From Borrelia maritima (GTDB lineage: Bacteria > Spirochaetota > Spirochaetia > Borreliales > Borreliaceae), in NCBI RefSeq assembly GCF_008931845.1, contig NZ_CP044537.1, positions 1 to 39,902 on the forward strand: 39,902 nucleotides of DNA, read 5' to 3'. Below the pieces are notes generated by a model, which searched no databases, was not told the DNA's origin, and was given only the letters and a program-made list of their open reading frames with translations. Positions 8,876-18,196 of the stretch are shown here, piece by piece (position 1 is the first letter of the stretch; each line of letters opens with the position of its first letter). The position numbers and the translations under genes were made by a program.

Positions 8876-9436
8876 CTAGCCCTGCAAACTTTTATACTCT
8901 TTCGTAAACGCTTTTAATAAATCTTTTTTATCTGTAAAAACCCTATCTAAAAAGCAATTAGTAAATTTGACATTTTTACCATAAAAATTAGAACTTTCCC
9001 AATTTTTAGTTTAAATCTTACTATCTTTATTGAATTTTCTTTTACCCCGCTTTTATCTATGTTGGATTTCTTAATTCTCTTATATGTTTCCACAAATCCG
9101 AATTGCTTAATTTCCTCTACTTTTAAATCACCCGACAATACTTTCTTATAAAGTCTTAAATATACGAATGCCTGACTCCTGGCTATGACAAATTTTTTAA
9201 GAAAATCTTCAAATTTTTTGTATCCATCAAATTGATAAAGTTTTTTAGTCCTTATTTTATATAAAATCTCCATTAATTCAATTTTATTATTTACTTTATT
9301 TATAGTAATTCTTCTTATTTGATTTTTATAACTTTCGTACTCTATTTAATCATCTTTATCATAACAATTTTTAAATTGATTAACACCAGTTTTTCCCATT
9401 ATTTAGAATAATTTTCTTTCACTCTTTCCTAGACAT
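8876..9436 (-). pseudogene. PF50 partition-associated protein, frameshifted
   Basis: The core contains FDGYKKFEDFLKKFVIARSQ then AFVYLRLYKKVLSGDLKVEE, the typical PF50 middle. The C-terminus is in another frame: NFYGKNVKFTNCFLDRVF then TDKKDLLKAFTKEYKSLQG and a stop at 8876. The likely start is ATG at 9436 (MSRKE...), with stops or frameshifts before about 9273. It differs clearly from the copies at 6758 and 10625, so it comes from a different plasmid lineage. The PF32 tail at 9448-9560 precedes it, as in a standard cluster. Confidence 0.75.
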
Positions 9437-9447
9437 TATTCCCTACT

Positions 9448-9560
9448 TTATTTTCAAAAAAGTGTGTTTAGCATACTTTTAGTATTTTTATAATGCTTCC
9501 TGAACTTCTTTATAATACATTGCCTCAATATTGGGTTCTTTTAGCTCATTAATTAAGACT
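9448..9560 (-). pseudogene. PF32 ParA C-terminal tail
   Basis: LINELKEPNIEAMYYKEVQEAL resembles the C-terminal end of PF32 ParA proteins; the fossil at 11225 has RLEPSLKEIYYKEIKETLKN. It is followed at the expected spacing by PF50 (8876-9436). Only about 35 codons remain. Confidence 0.5.
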
Positions 9561-9792
9561 TTAATATAATAAAAGAAACTGTTTAGTATAGCCGACACTA
9601 TTGCTACTAATAATAGTTATTATTATATATTACTCACTGTAAACTAATTAGATTGTTTACATCAAAAAAAGAAAATTGAAATAGCCTTGGAATTTCAGCC
9701 GACGCATTGGATGAGAGAATATTCTGTTATTTGGCCTTGATTTATGTCCAGTATATTTAGTACGTGGATAAATTATAGAAATTGGTTAGTTT

Positions 9793-9890
9793 TACAAAAA
9801 AATTGGCTGAAAAACAAATATACAAAAGTTTCTTGTGACTTAAGCATGGAACAATTAATAGTGTGTAGGATTTGTCAAAAAAGAACTGTA
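9793..9890 (+). pseudogene. bdr: Bdr N-terminal scrap
   Basis: EKQIYKSFL and then, in another frame, MEQLIV-DLSKK match the Bdr N-terminus seen at 3490-3360 and 38373-38480 (EEQIYK, MEQLIAQDLSKRYYHNE). It breaks off before the HNELTYRDLE block. Confidence 0.5.
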
Positions 9891-9952
9891 AAAAATTGAG
9901 AGACAATTTTTTATAAAGGCTTGGGGCAAATGCAGAATCCAAATCTTTAGAA

Positions 9953-10358
9953 TAAACATTACCCTAGCTATTGATAATAATAAATTAAAGAACTTTTCAG
10001 AAATGCTAACAACATAATCCCAAATGCTGAGGGTATAACGCCCTTAACAACATTGGGGTTATTTTTGAAGACGTAATTTTTTGCTTACATTCCAAAAAAG
10101 AAAATCCAAAAGCGCTGATGATTCCAAATTTAAAGAAGATTAAAAATCTGTTTGAACAATTTTTATATGCAAAACAAATAGCCTCAAAAATACCATACCA
10201 ACTTTTACTAGATTATCAAAACAATTAAAATCTAAAAACAGATATAAATAAGCTTGGATCTTATGCAAAAACAATTTGCTACCAAATGAATAAAAAAATT
10301 AGAGAAGCATACTACATGGAAGTAAAGATATATTTAATAATGTCAAATAGCCTTTAAG
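9953..10358 (+). pseudogene. PFam54_60 lipoprotein, C-terminal remnant
   Basis: Across frames it reads NITLAIDNNKLKNFSEMLTT, a TLGLFLKT-like helix, KKIKNLFEQFLYAKQIASKI and LLLDYQNN-NLKTDINKL. This is the back two thirds of the family domain. The signal peptide, start and front of the domain are missing, and there are several stops. Bases 10360-10620 hold nothing that I recognise. Confidence 0.6.
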
Positions 10359-10624
10359 TTATGTGTTGGAATTGCCATAATACTTTATACAAAAAAATAT
10401 TAAAAAGTATTTATTAAATCTAGAGATCAGCAATTACCACAACTTCATTAGTTAATAATAGGAATTATCACTTTGATTAATCTTATAATAACAAATAAAT
10501 TGTAAAAAAGGATTTAAAATAAGTAACAACCAATATTTGCAATATTATTACATTAATTCATTATTTAAATAATAATGACAATGTGCAGTATACTTGATCT
10601 TTGGAATAAGATTCCTTAAATCTA

Positions 10625-11153
10625 TCATACCCTGACTTTAACTAAAATTTCATTATTCTTTTTTATTATATTTAGATTCTTCTTCTAACTTTTTTATTTT
10701 TTTGGACTATCACAATCTTCTTCTCCATCTTCTCTATATGCATATGACAATTTGTTTTTTTATTATATTTTTATATACAACCGAAAGACCCATTTCTTTA
10801 ACTTTTTCAATAGATAATATTCCCCTCGAAAACTTCCTGATAAATTTATATATATACGCCTGGCTTTTAGAAATTACATAAGACTTATTAAACTGCTCAA
10901 AACTGTAAAAACCATCATATTTATAAAGATTTTTTTGCTTAATTTCGTGTATAATTTTCATTCTTTGAATTTTAATATCAATATCTAATTTTAAATTAAA
11001 TTCTAAATGTTCTTTTAATCCATTGTAATTTCTTAACTCAAAGCCTTGATTACTATCTACTTCTTCTATTTGGGTTTCAGCTCTTTTATATAAAGTTGCT
11101 TTCTTTTTATTTTCTTTTTTCCCATTTTTACTCCTATTTTTTATTTTTAACAT
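10625..11153 (-). pseudogene. PF50 partition-associated protein, C-terminally broken
   Basis: The N-terminal 139 codons are open (MLKIKNRSKNGKKENKKKAT to VYKNIIKKQ). They include DGFYSFEQFNKSYVISKSQA, the PF50 core. At about 10745 the frame ends. The normal continuation (YAYREDGEEDCDSPKK) lies in another frame and the C-terminal domain is missing. It is a recent duplicate of the fossil at 6758-7348. It lies downstream of the PF32 fossil at 11225-11720, in the usual order. Confidence 0.7.
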
Positions 11154-11224
11154 AAATTACCCGTCCACTACCATACGACCCCTCTCTATAAGTAATATTA
11201 TAGTCAGCACAAATTTTAACTATA

Positions 11225-11720
11225 AAAAAAATGTTTTTCAAAGTTTCTTTGATTTCTTTATAATATATTTCTTTTTAAGACGGTTCTAATCTTTTGTTTA
11301 TAAGAATTTTTATACTATTATAAAAATGTATCTTGCCTTTGATATTTTTTGTATTTTTTATAAATCAAGCCTTCTACTTCTTTAAGAATATTTCTATTTT
11401 TTATAAACTGGTTTTCTACAATAGAAATATTGTATATTTTCTTTCTATATCTTGTAATATCATTAATAACATTAATTAAAATGTTAAAACTTTCTATTGA
11501 CTACATCTCTGATCGAACTGGAATTACAATATAATTTGCAGTATTTAAAGCATTCTTTAAAAGAAAATTTGAACCAGGAGAAGTATCTAACAAAATATAA
11601 TCAAAATCATCATTTACTATATTTGCATTTAAATAATATTCTAAAAAGGTTTATTTCGTGGGTTCCTGAATTGAATTTTTCTAACATAGGATGAGAAGGA
11701 ATTATATATATCTAGTAAAA
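11225..11720 (-). pseudogene. PF32 ParA, C-terminal two thirds, broken
   Basis: Pieces in successive frames follow the ParA order. IYLIPSHPMLEKFNS comes first, then a DYILLD-like block, and an SIESFNILI-like block after the Walker B region. GKIHFYNSIKILINKRLEPS and EIYYKEIKETLKNIF form the end. The N-terminus with Walker A is gone and several stops are present. It cannot encode a working ATPase. Confidence 0.65.
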
Positions 11721-11849
11721 ATAGTATAAGAATTTTTAAACCAAAAATAATATTAATAACAACAGTAATAGTTGCTCAAATAATTAAAATATTTTTTCCA
11801 TATAAGCTTAAATATATAAGCTTAAATTATTGTTAATAAATTAAAAAAG

Positions 11850-12586
11850 CTAAACATTAAAGCTATATGTTGACATTATAAACTCTTGTAGCTTTTCTGC
11901 TTCGTCAGCTTTTTCTTTAAATTGATTGCCAAGTTTCATTAAATAAGATTCAAGCTCATTAGTATCTGTTTTTATAAAATCTTTATTATTTTCATAATCT
12001 AATATAAGTTGTTTTGACATTACTGAGACACTTTCTACTGTAGATAATATTTTGTCAAAAGAATTTTTAAGTGTCTTTAAGTCCGCAATATCTAGTTTAT
12101 TTAGCTTATCTTTTTTGGAATACAAGTGGTCACTTACTATGTCAATAACGCCTCCAAGATCACTAAAAGCGTTAAATATATCTTCTAAGGGCACTCTTTT
12201 ATTTGTAACAATAATATCTGAGAATTCCTTTAATTCATCAATATCCAGGGCACTTAAAATAGTATAGGTATGTCTTCTAAATCTTGCAGATCTTTCGGTA
12301 TTGTCAGATATCCCTTCAGTACCCCCTCCCCAATTCAATCTCTTGAAAGCTGCCATTCCGTACTGATCTTCGGGTTCTTTTTCCATTTCTTTTATATATT
12401 TTCCTTTATATGCATAAGTTGTTTCTATTGAATCTCTTAAATGATTAAGTAGTGAATTCTTTGTTTTTATATTTAGGTCTTCTTCTATGCTAGTAGAGCT
12501 TATTAGATGGATACTCACTATCGTCTTGATTGGTGCTAGAATCTGGCCTGCAAGCCAAAAATAGTTGCAATTATATGGTATTTCAT
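11850..12586 (-). pseudogene. PFam54_60 lipoprotein with destroyed signal peptide
   Basis: The 222-codon open body has the full helical domain (SDNTERSARFRRHTYTILSA, DHLYSKKDKLNKLDIADLK, MSKQLILDYENNKDFIKTD). The family start lies at 12586 (MKYHIIATIF). Bases that should encode VFLFLAC are deleted: the codons pass directly from ATTTTT to GGCTTGCAGG, which puts the LACRPD lipobox out of frame, and a stop follows. The only downstream ATG (12518) gives a protein without a signal peptide. If made at all it would be cytoplasmic, so I treat it as a pseudogene. Confidence 0.75.
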
Positions 12587-12599
12587 AAATGCTCTCCTT

Positions 12600-13070
12600 T
12601 ATATAATTTCATATTTATTTATAATAAGTATAAATAAATGTTTAATTTGATTTAATATTTACTATTTTTTTAAAAAAAATTTAATATTTATTAAAAATTA
12701 AACTTTTTTTAGAATTTATTCTATATATCCTTGATTAATTTTACCAAATTTACTCATCCTAATAATAGGATATTTCACTTGTGAATTAGATTCTTAATGT
12801 TTATTATTTAAAAATTCAAAAACTTTGGAGCATAAATAATTTTTAAAACATTTAAAGTATTTATAAGGTACTTATATAAAGCAAACAATATTTCTCGCTT
12901 GGTTACTTTTATCATTTATACTTTTTATTATTTTCTATTTGATTATAATATTGTAAAAAATTGGGATTAGTAAATGTGCTTATTTATAAATTAGTTTTAT
13001 AATATCTTTTATAAAAACTTAATTTTTCTATTTATAAAATCCGTATGTTTTATTCCTGTTTTTTTAATTT
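12600..13070. other. AT-rich intergenic region; part duplicated at 37590-37751
   Basis: No gene seen. Bases about 12835-13000, read on the minus strand, closely match 37590-37751, which lies upstream of the PF49 fossil. Shared words include AATTTATAAATAAG and GATAAAAGTAACCAA. This looks like the leftover upstream region of a maintenance cluster. Confidence 0.6.
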
Positions 13071-13178
13071 CTATTCTATGATTTTCATTTTTTTATCAAA
13101 AAAATTATAAATAATAAAATACAAAGCAAACACAATATTAAAAACAAAACACACGCAAAATGCTGTTAGTTTTAGCAT
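13071..13178 (-). CDS. Possible 35-aa membrane peptide
   Basis: The frame from ATG 13178 encodes MLKLTAFCVCFVFNIVFAL then YFIIYNFFDKKMKIIE, a single hydrophobic helix with a charged tail. It starts about 95 bases downstream of the PF52-type lipoprotein on the same strand. The ribosome site (AAAG) is weak. It could be a real small membrane protein or chance in AT-rich DNA. Confidence 0.3.
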   Translation of the reverse strand: MLKLTAFCVCFVFNIVFALYFIIYNFFDKKMKIIE

Positions 13179-13272
13179 TATAATCTTTATTTATTAATCA
13201 ATTAGTTTTTACATAGAATAAAAACACTAATACTAAAAATTACCTTAAAATTAATAGATGATATTAATCATC

Positions 13273-13818
13273 TTAAAGTATCCTTTCTATTTCTTTCTTC
13301 AACTTAAAATATTGTTGATCAATAGTCGGCTTGGACACAACAACATTATATTCATATGAATTTTCACCAGAATACTTAATATCTGGAGAATATAATTCCC
13401 TTATACATGAATACAACCAATAAACTTCACCTTTAAATCTATTATTATGATCATTTTTTACTCTACTAAATAATCTAATCAATTCTCTAGATCGCTCAGA
13501 GCCTAAATCTAAAAAGAATTTATTGAAATAGTTCTCATTATAGTCAAGCAATGGGGGTACGTCGGGATAACTACCATCTTTTAAGCTAAAGAGAGTCTTC
13601 TCTATATCATCCAGTAAACGATGTTCAGCTGCATATAATTTTAAATTAGAAAATTTGCCTTCAGTAATAATAATATCATCAGCATGCATGCCACAATTTT
13701 CTAAATTATTAAAATTGTCAAAAAAAGCTTTAACGGCTTGCTCTTGTTTATAGGGTAAATAACAACCCAATAAAGCTACGGCCAATATTATTATACAAAT
13801 TCCAAACAAAGTCTTCAT
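13273..13818 (-). CDS. PF52-type (BBI42/BBQ03-like) lipoprotein
   Basis: This is a 181-residue lipoprotein precursor. Its signal peptide core is FGICIIILAVALLGC, with lipobox LLGC and Cys19. The mature part is mostly polar and helical, with characteristic stretches VPPLLDYNENYFNKFFLDLG, VYWLYSCIRELYSPDIKYSG and ENSYEYN. I associate these with Borrelia paralogous family 52 (BBI42/BBQ03 group), reported as outer-surface lipoproteins. The ribosome site AAGGAG lies just before the ATG. No internal damage is visible, although the C-terminus may be slightly short. The biochemical role is unknown. Family call from memory, fairly sure. Confidence 0.8.
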   Translation of the reverse strand: MKTLFGICIIILAVALLGCYLPYKQEQAVKAFFDNFNNLENCGMHADDIIITEGKFSNLKLYAAEHRLLDDIEKTLFSLKDGSYPDVPPLLDYNENYFNKFFLDLGSERSRELIRLFSRVKNDHNNRFKGEVYWLYSCIRELYSPDIKYSGENSYEYNVVVSKPTIDQQYFKLKKEIERIL

Positions 13819-14310
13819 ATATACTCCTTGCCCATCTTAATACCAAAATAAACTATATAAGTTTATCAAAACACTATTATTGCTAAACTTAAAAAGTTCT
13901 ACTAAGATGCTTGTATTAGTACAAATAAACATAATACGCAAGTTTACATCAATTTTATCTTTTATCAAGACTTGTTAAACACCAAATATTATATTGATTT
14001 ATAGAAATTAAGTATCTAAATAATATTTTTATAAAATAAAAATATTATTTAAAGAATATCCATAGACCACCAAATAAGAATTATTCTATAAAAATTAATA
14101 TTATAAGAGCATAATAATTACACTTAATAAAAAAATTAATAAAACACATATAAAAATAATATAAAACTTCTCACAATAAAAATATTGTCATGATTCTTAC
14201 ACTGTTTTATTATTCTAAATTAAATAAGATATTATATTAGATTTAATTTAATATTGTTTTATATTTAATATTGGATTTTAAATTTAAGATTTTAATTAAG
14301 AAGAATATTT
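13819..14310. other. Divergent intergenic region
   Basis: It lies between the minus-strand lipoprotein at 13273-13818 and the plus-strand lipoprotein pseudogene at 14311. It is AT-rich with no gene. Repeated TTTAATATT-like words just before 14311 are probably the remains of a promoter. Confidence 0.5.
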
Positions 14311-15120
14311 ATGAAATATAACATTATTGCGAGTTTATTTGTTTTTCTATTTTTAGCCTACAATCCAGATTTTAACACTAATCAAAAAAATATAAAGTAT
14401 CAATCTAGTAAAAAAAGAGTAAAATTCAATAAAAAAGGATTAAAGCCTAAAACAAAAACAAGCTTAAATCAAAAAGAAGTCCTAAATCAAGAAGCAAACT
14501 ACAAAAAAGAAGAAGACATTAATAAAAAAACAGAAAACGCACTGCTTAATGATTTAAGAAATTTAATATAAACAGCTAAAAAAGATAATGCTCAATATGT
14601 ACAAAAGTTAAAAGAAGAATCTTTAAGCCAATATGGAATACTGGCTTTCAAAGATTTGTTCTGGCTAGACGGAACAGGTGAACAGTTATCCTCAAATACC
14701 GAAAAATCTAAAGCCTATAGAAAACGGGTTTATAGCATCTTAAATACTATTAATGATGATGCCTTAAAGAATTTTTCAGAAATTGTAATGGCATCAGGAC
14801 AAACACAAGGCATATTTAACATCCTTAACTCCCTTGGGAATGCTTTTGAAGAGATGGTTGATTTCTTCTATCCCAAAAAAAGACAACCTAGGAAAATTAG
14901 GGACTTCGGTTTTAAAAAAGCTTAAAGATTCTTTGGAAAATTTTTAGAGAGAAAAAAATCGCTTCAGAAATGATGCATAAACTCTTATTAGACTATCTAA
15001 ATAATACAAATCGCATACAAACAGATGAAAATGAACTTAAATCTTATGCAGACACACTTTTCAATCAAATGACAAAAAACAGAAGAAGCACTAAAGCTAA
15101 AAAATGACATATGCTCAATA
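14311..15120 (+). pseudogene. PFam54_60 lipoprotein with lost lipid Cys, nonsense and frameshift
   Basis: It starts like its relatives (MKYNIIASLFVFLFLA). At codon 17 the lipobox Cys is TAC (Tyr): FLFLAYNPDF where others have FLFLACRPDF. At about 14569 the family's ATA-GAA-ACA-GCT reads ATA-TAA-ACA-GCT, a nonsense codon. The frame then continues through SSNTEKSKAYRKRVYSIL and VDFFYPKKRQPR. A frameshift near 14870 precedes LLLDYLNNTNRIQTDENEL. The three independent lesions show long decay. It ends before the terminator-like hairpin at 15160. Confidence 0.85.
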
Positions 15121-15159
15121 AAGAACCTTCAATTTATATATTGAAATTGTTATAATGCA

Positions 15160-15189
15160 AAGACCTATCTTTTATTAAAGATAGGTCTT
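15160..15189. terminator. Strong hairpin between convergent pseudogenes
   Basis: AAGACCTATCTTT pairs perfectly with AAAGATAGGTCTT around TATT. It sits about 40 bases after the lipoprotein pseudogene and about 75 before the end of the oppositely oriented tnpB fossil. It fits a bidirectional intrinsic terminator, although the U-tract is weak. Confidence 0.65.
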
Positions 15190-15263
15190 ATGTTGTTAAC
15201 TACTATTTCCAAAACAAAGATTATAAATAGCTTTTTACTTTATTCAGTGCCAGCTTTTTATCT

Positions 15264-16079
15264 CTACAAGAACGGTTGTCCACCAGAGAATAATCCCGCA
15301 AGCTTTACTTCAGGCAATTCTTACTTTAGTTTTTATTTCTTTATAAGAATACGCCTTAAGATTTAGAGTTGCATTTATATCTCTATCATACAAAGTGCTA
15401 CAACTACTGCAAATCCTCAATAGTATAACTTAATTTTAGAGTCATATTTTAATACCGCAATTACTACATAGTGCACTTTATGGAGAATATCTATCTACTT
15501 ATTCAAAGAAGATTCGTGCCACTCGATTTATACGATAATCGTCCCCCAAATTCATAACCTCCTCAATCATTAATGTTTTTCCAAACATTCCTTTCTGAAT
15601 GTCTTTAATTACTACGGTCTCTATTGTTATGTTTTTATAATTATTATCCACAAAGTAAAAAAGCAATTTATCAAAAAGACTTTTCTTTGATTTGAAATTT
15701 TCTTATGCAACTTGGCAACTCTTAATCTAGATTTATCCCTATTAATAAGCCCTCTTTTTGTTTTTTAAATAGTTTCCTTTGATATTTTTTAAGCCTGTTC
15801 TCCTTTGTTTAATTTCTCTGAAAAAATTTATTATATGTAGAGTTTAATTCAAGTTGAAAATTACAAAGAGTTAAACTATCAATTCCCCTAAAAATGAAAA
15901 TTCTACTTTTATGCTTACTTGGATTAAGAATGAGGCTTTTCTTATTTTTTTCATAATAATCCCTCTCATCACTTAACATTTTGTTATACAAAAATCTTAC
16001 AAATCCAAATACTTTTGAAAAATTTCTTTCGATTGGCGCTAGAATATATTCTGCGCTTATAAGCTTGATTGGCGCCCAT
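15264..16079 (-). pseudogene. tnpB: TnpB-like (IS200/IS605 OrfB) protein, decayed
   Basis: From ATG 16079 it reads QAYKRRIYSSANRKKFFKS, matching the TnpB N-terminus. Next comes FVRFLYNKMLSDERDYYEKN (open 15809-15991), then LNSTYNKFFQRN and KYQRKLFKKQ. A block resembling 'VVIKDIQKGMFGKTL' follows, then CSNCGIKI and a DRDINA-like end (VALCMIEI out of frame). Stops and frameshifts are frequent. TnpB proteins are IS605-type RNA-guided nucleases. No TnpA lies nearby, as is usual for Borrelia copies (PF82 type). It is inactive as read. Confidence 0.75.
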
Positions 16080-16330
16080 ATTCATACTATTTTTAGTATC
16101 TCATACTCAATCATATGTGACACATGAGCTAACTTTTAATAATAAACCCTATTAATATCATTAAAAAACATGCTCCAGAACCAAAATAAGCCTATTTGTT
16201 AACAAAATCATCTTATTAACCCAAATTTCATAGAAATTATAGCTCAAGTATTCTTTGAAAGTTTTTGAAAAATTACACTAATATTTATTGATAATATAAA
16301 TTATAAAATTTATTGGGAGGGAATATCAAT

Positions 16331-16807
16331 ATGAAAAAAATTTTAACATTGATATTAATTTTTAGCTTAACAATACAAATCTTTGCAACATAAGATAAGC
16401 TTGAAAAAAGTGTTGGGAATATTGAAACTATTATGAAATATCAAAGCGAACAAGCAACTATACTAGCACCATTCCTTTTGAATTTATTTTTGACTTTAGG
16501 AATAGGATCCTTTGTCCAAGGAGATTATATTGGTGGTGGCGCAGTGCTTGGAACTCAGTTATTAGGAGGAATACTTTGTATAGCTGGAAATATTCTTGGC
16601 CATACAGATGATGAAGCAAAAGCAACAATCGGGCACATAATAACAACGATAGGAGTAGGCACGATTATAGCATCCCACATAACATCACTTATTATTACAT
16701 TTACAAATAAACATAATACAAATCTTAAAAAAAGACTCGGAATTGATATTGCGGGCTTTGAACCTAATTTTGAGATTGGAATAAACGGATTCCAACTGTC
16801 GTTTTAA
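16331..16807 (+). pseudogene. P13-family membrane protein with a single nonsense codon
   Basis: GGGAGGG (16315-16321) precedes ATG 16331. The frame encodes MKKILTLILIFSLTIQIFAT, a signal peptide, and then TAA at codon 21, near the expected cleavage site. The same frame is then completely open to 16807. It contains ATILAPFLLNLFLTLGIGSF, GDYIGGGAVLGTQLLGGILC and HIITTIGVGTIIASHITSLI, the membrane segments of the P13 (PF48) porin-like family. Full length would be 158 codons, against 179 for chromosomal P13. Translation from ATG 16433 would lack a signal peptide. One reversion or suppression event would restore the gene, so the inactivation looks recent. Confidence 0.8.
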
Positions 16808-18196
16808 AAAAACTACTAAATAAAACCTAATACTAGAGCTTAAAGAAATTCTCTCTCTTATACAAGAAGATCTTTAAGGCCTACAATTGTAAATGGCTCA
16901 ATTTAAAATTAAAATCAACTTATCTTTATATAAAATTAGAATTTACCTAATTCTTAGAACATACACCACTATTTCTAAATCTTAAGCTCTAAAGAGCACA
17001 AAAAAGCTGTACTATTGGTTAAATAGAAAATACGCAATTAAAAATGTTTGGGGTAAACAAAGCTGCTGAAGTGTGTTCACAGTATGACTCGATATAAAAA
17101 AATCACGTCAAAAAATTAAAAAATAAATTGGCCCATTTAAAAGACATAAACACTTTAAAATTGTTTAAGTTATATTTTAAATTATATAATTATATTAAAT
17201 AACACCTTTTTAAAAGATATATACCCCCCGATTTTTTGATTTTTACTAATATCGTTCTTTGCTTTTAACAATGTCTTTTATTTGATCTTAATTAATACAT
17301 ATTTTCCAACTAAAGAAAAGATTCTTAACTTTTATAATCATTATTAATAGATATAAAATATCATGTTCAATATTATATTAAAGCATATAACTAACATTTA
17401 CATTTTTATATAAGCAACTCTAATAAGGCCAAATAGTCAATACAATATATTTGAGCTTCAGAATTATTTTAATTATTTTTTTGTAAATTTGCTGCAAGCC
17501 CTGCACATTAAATGATCCTTAATCAACACTGTTTGTAAAAAATTAAGTTGTAACAAGGCAAGTTGTTTTACTTTCAATAAGCGTAAAAATTGAAAATTGA
17601 GTAAGTTCAATATCTAAATTATGCTTATCAATACTATTGTCAAATTAAATTACTATTTAATTAAAATTTAAATATTTATACCCATATCCTTAAAATTTTT
17701 GACAATGTTATTTAATTTTTTTAAAAACTTATCTGGACTTTTAAAAATTTACCTCCCTTTTATTGAATTTTCAAAATCTAAATTTAGATTATTATTAATA
17801 AACAAATTTTTCTCATATTTTTATTCTTTAATTTAGTATATGTGTAAAAAATATCAAAAACTATTTTTATTGCCTTTTAAACAAAAAATTTTTGTAAAAG
17901 CTCAGGGCTTATATAGGTTCTTTGGTCATAGAACTAATATAAGCCCTGCTTGCCTCTCATAAAATGATCAAAAATAAATAGGTAGTTAATATGAAAATAT
18001 TTTTCTACACTAATTGTAGTATAGCTCAAATTAGAATTAAAATCAATTTGTCTTCATGCTAAATTGTAATCTTCCTAATTATAGACATTACAACAAATTA
18101 TTAATTTTTATGATTTTTTTATAAAAGTATTTGCTTTTATTTAAATACTGTGCTATAAATGTATTTATAAAAATCAAAATAACTAGGAGTAATAAT
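16808..18196. other. Non-coding region upstream of the replication cluster; probable origin region
   Basis: About 1.4 kb without a recognisable gene, immediately upstream of PF57. In Borrelia plasmids the origin lies next to this gene, so this region is the leading candidate. It contains the imperfect inverted repeat at 17903-17948. An approximately 70-base imperfect direct repeat occurs at about 16893 and 18010, each with AATTAAAATCAA. Many AT runs between 17160 and 17880 could ease unwinding. Confidence 0.55.
17903..17948. repeat. Inverted repeat upstream of PF57 (candidate origin element)
   Basis: CAGGGCTTATAT pairs exactly with ATATAAGCCCTG. Pairing resumes with GTTCT/AGAAC after two mismatches, giving a 19-base arm with a loop of about 8. 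It is one of few GC-containing arms in the region and lies about 250 bases before the PF57 start. It may be an iteron or replication-protein site, or a terminator. Confidence 0.55.

Noticed and set aside
9757-9942. 61-codon minus-strand frame
   Set aside because: It is the shadow of the plus-strand bdr scrap at 9793-9890.
18131-18196. Upstream ATG giving a 22-residue longer PF57 protein
   Set aside because: No ribosome site precedes 18131, whereas TAGGAG precedes 18197 and the fossil copies start there.
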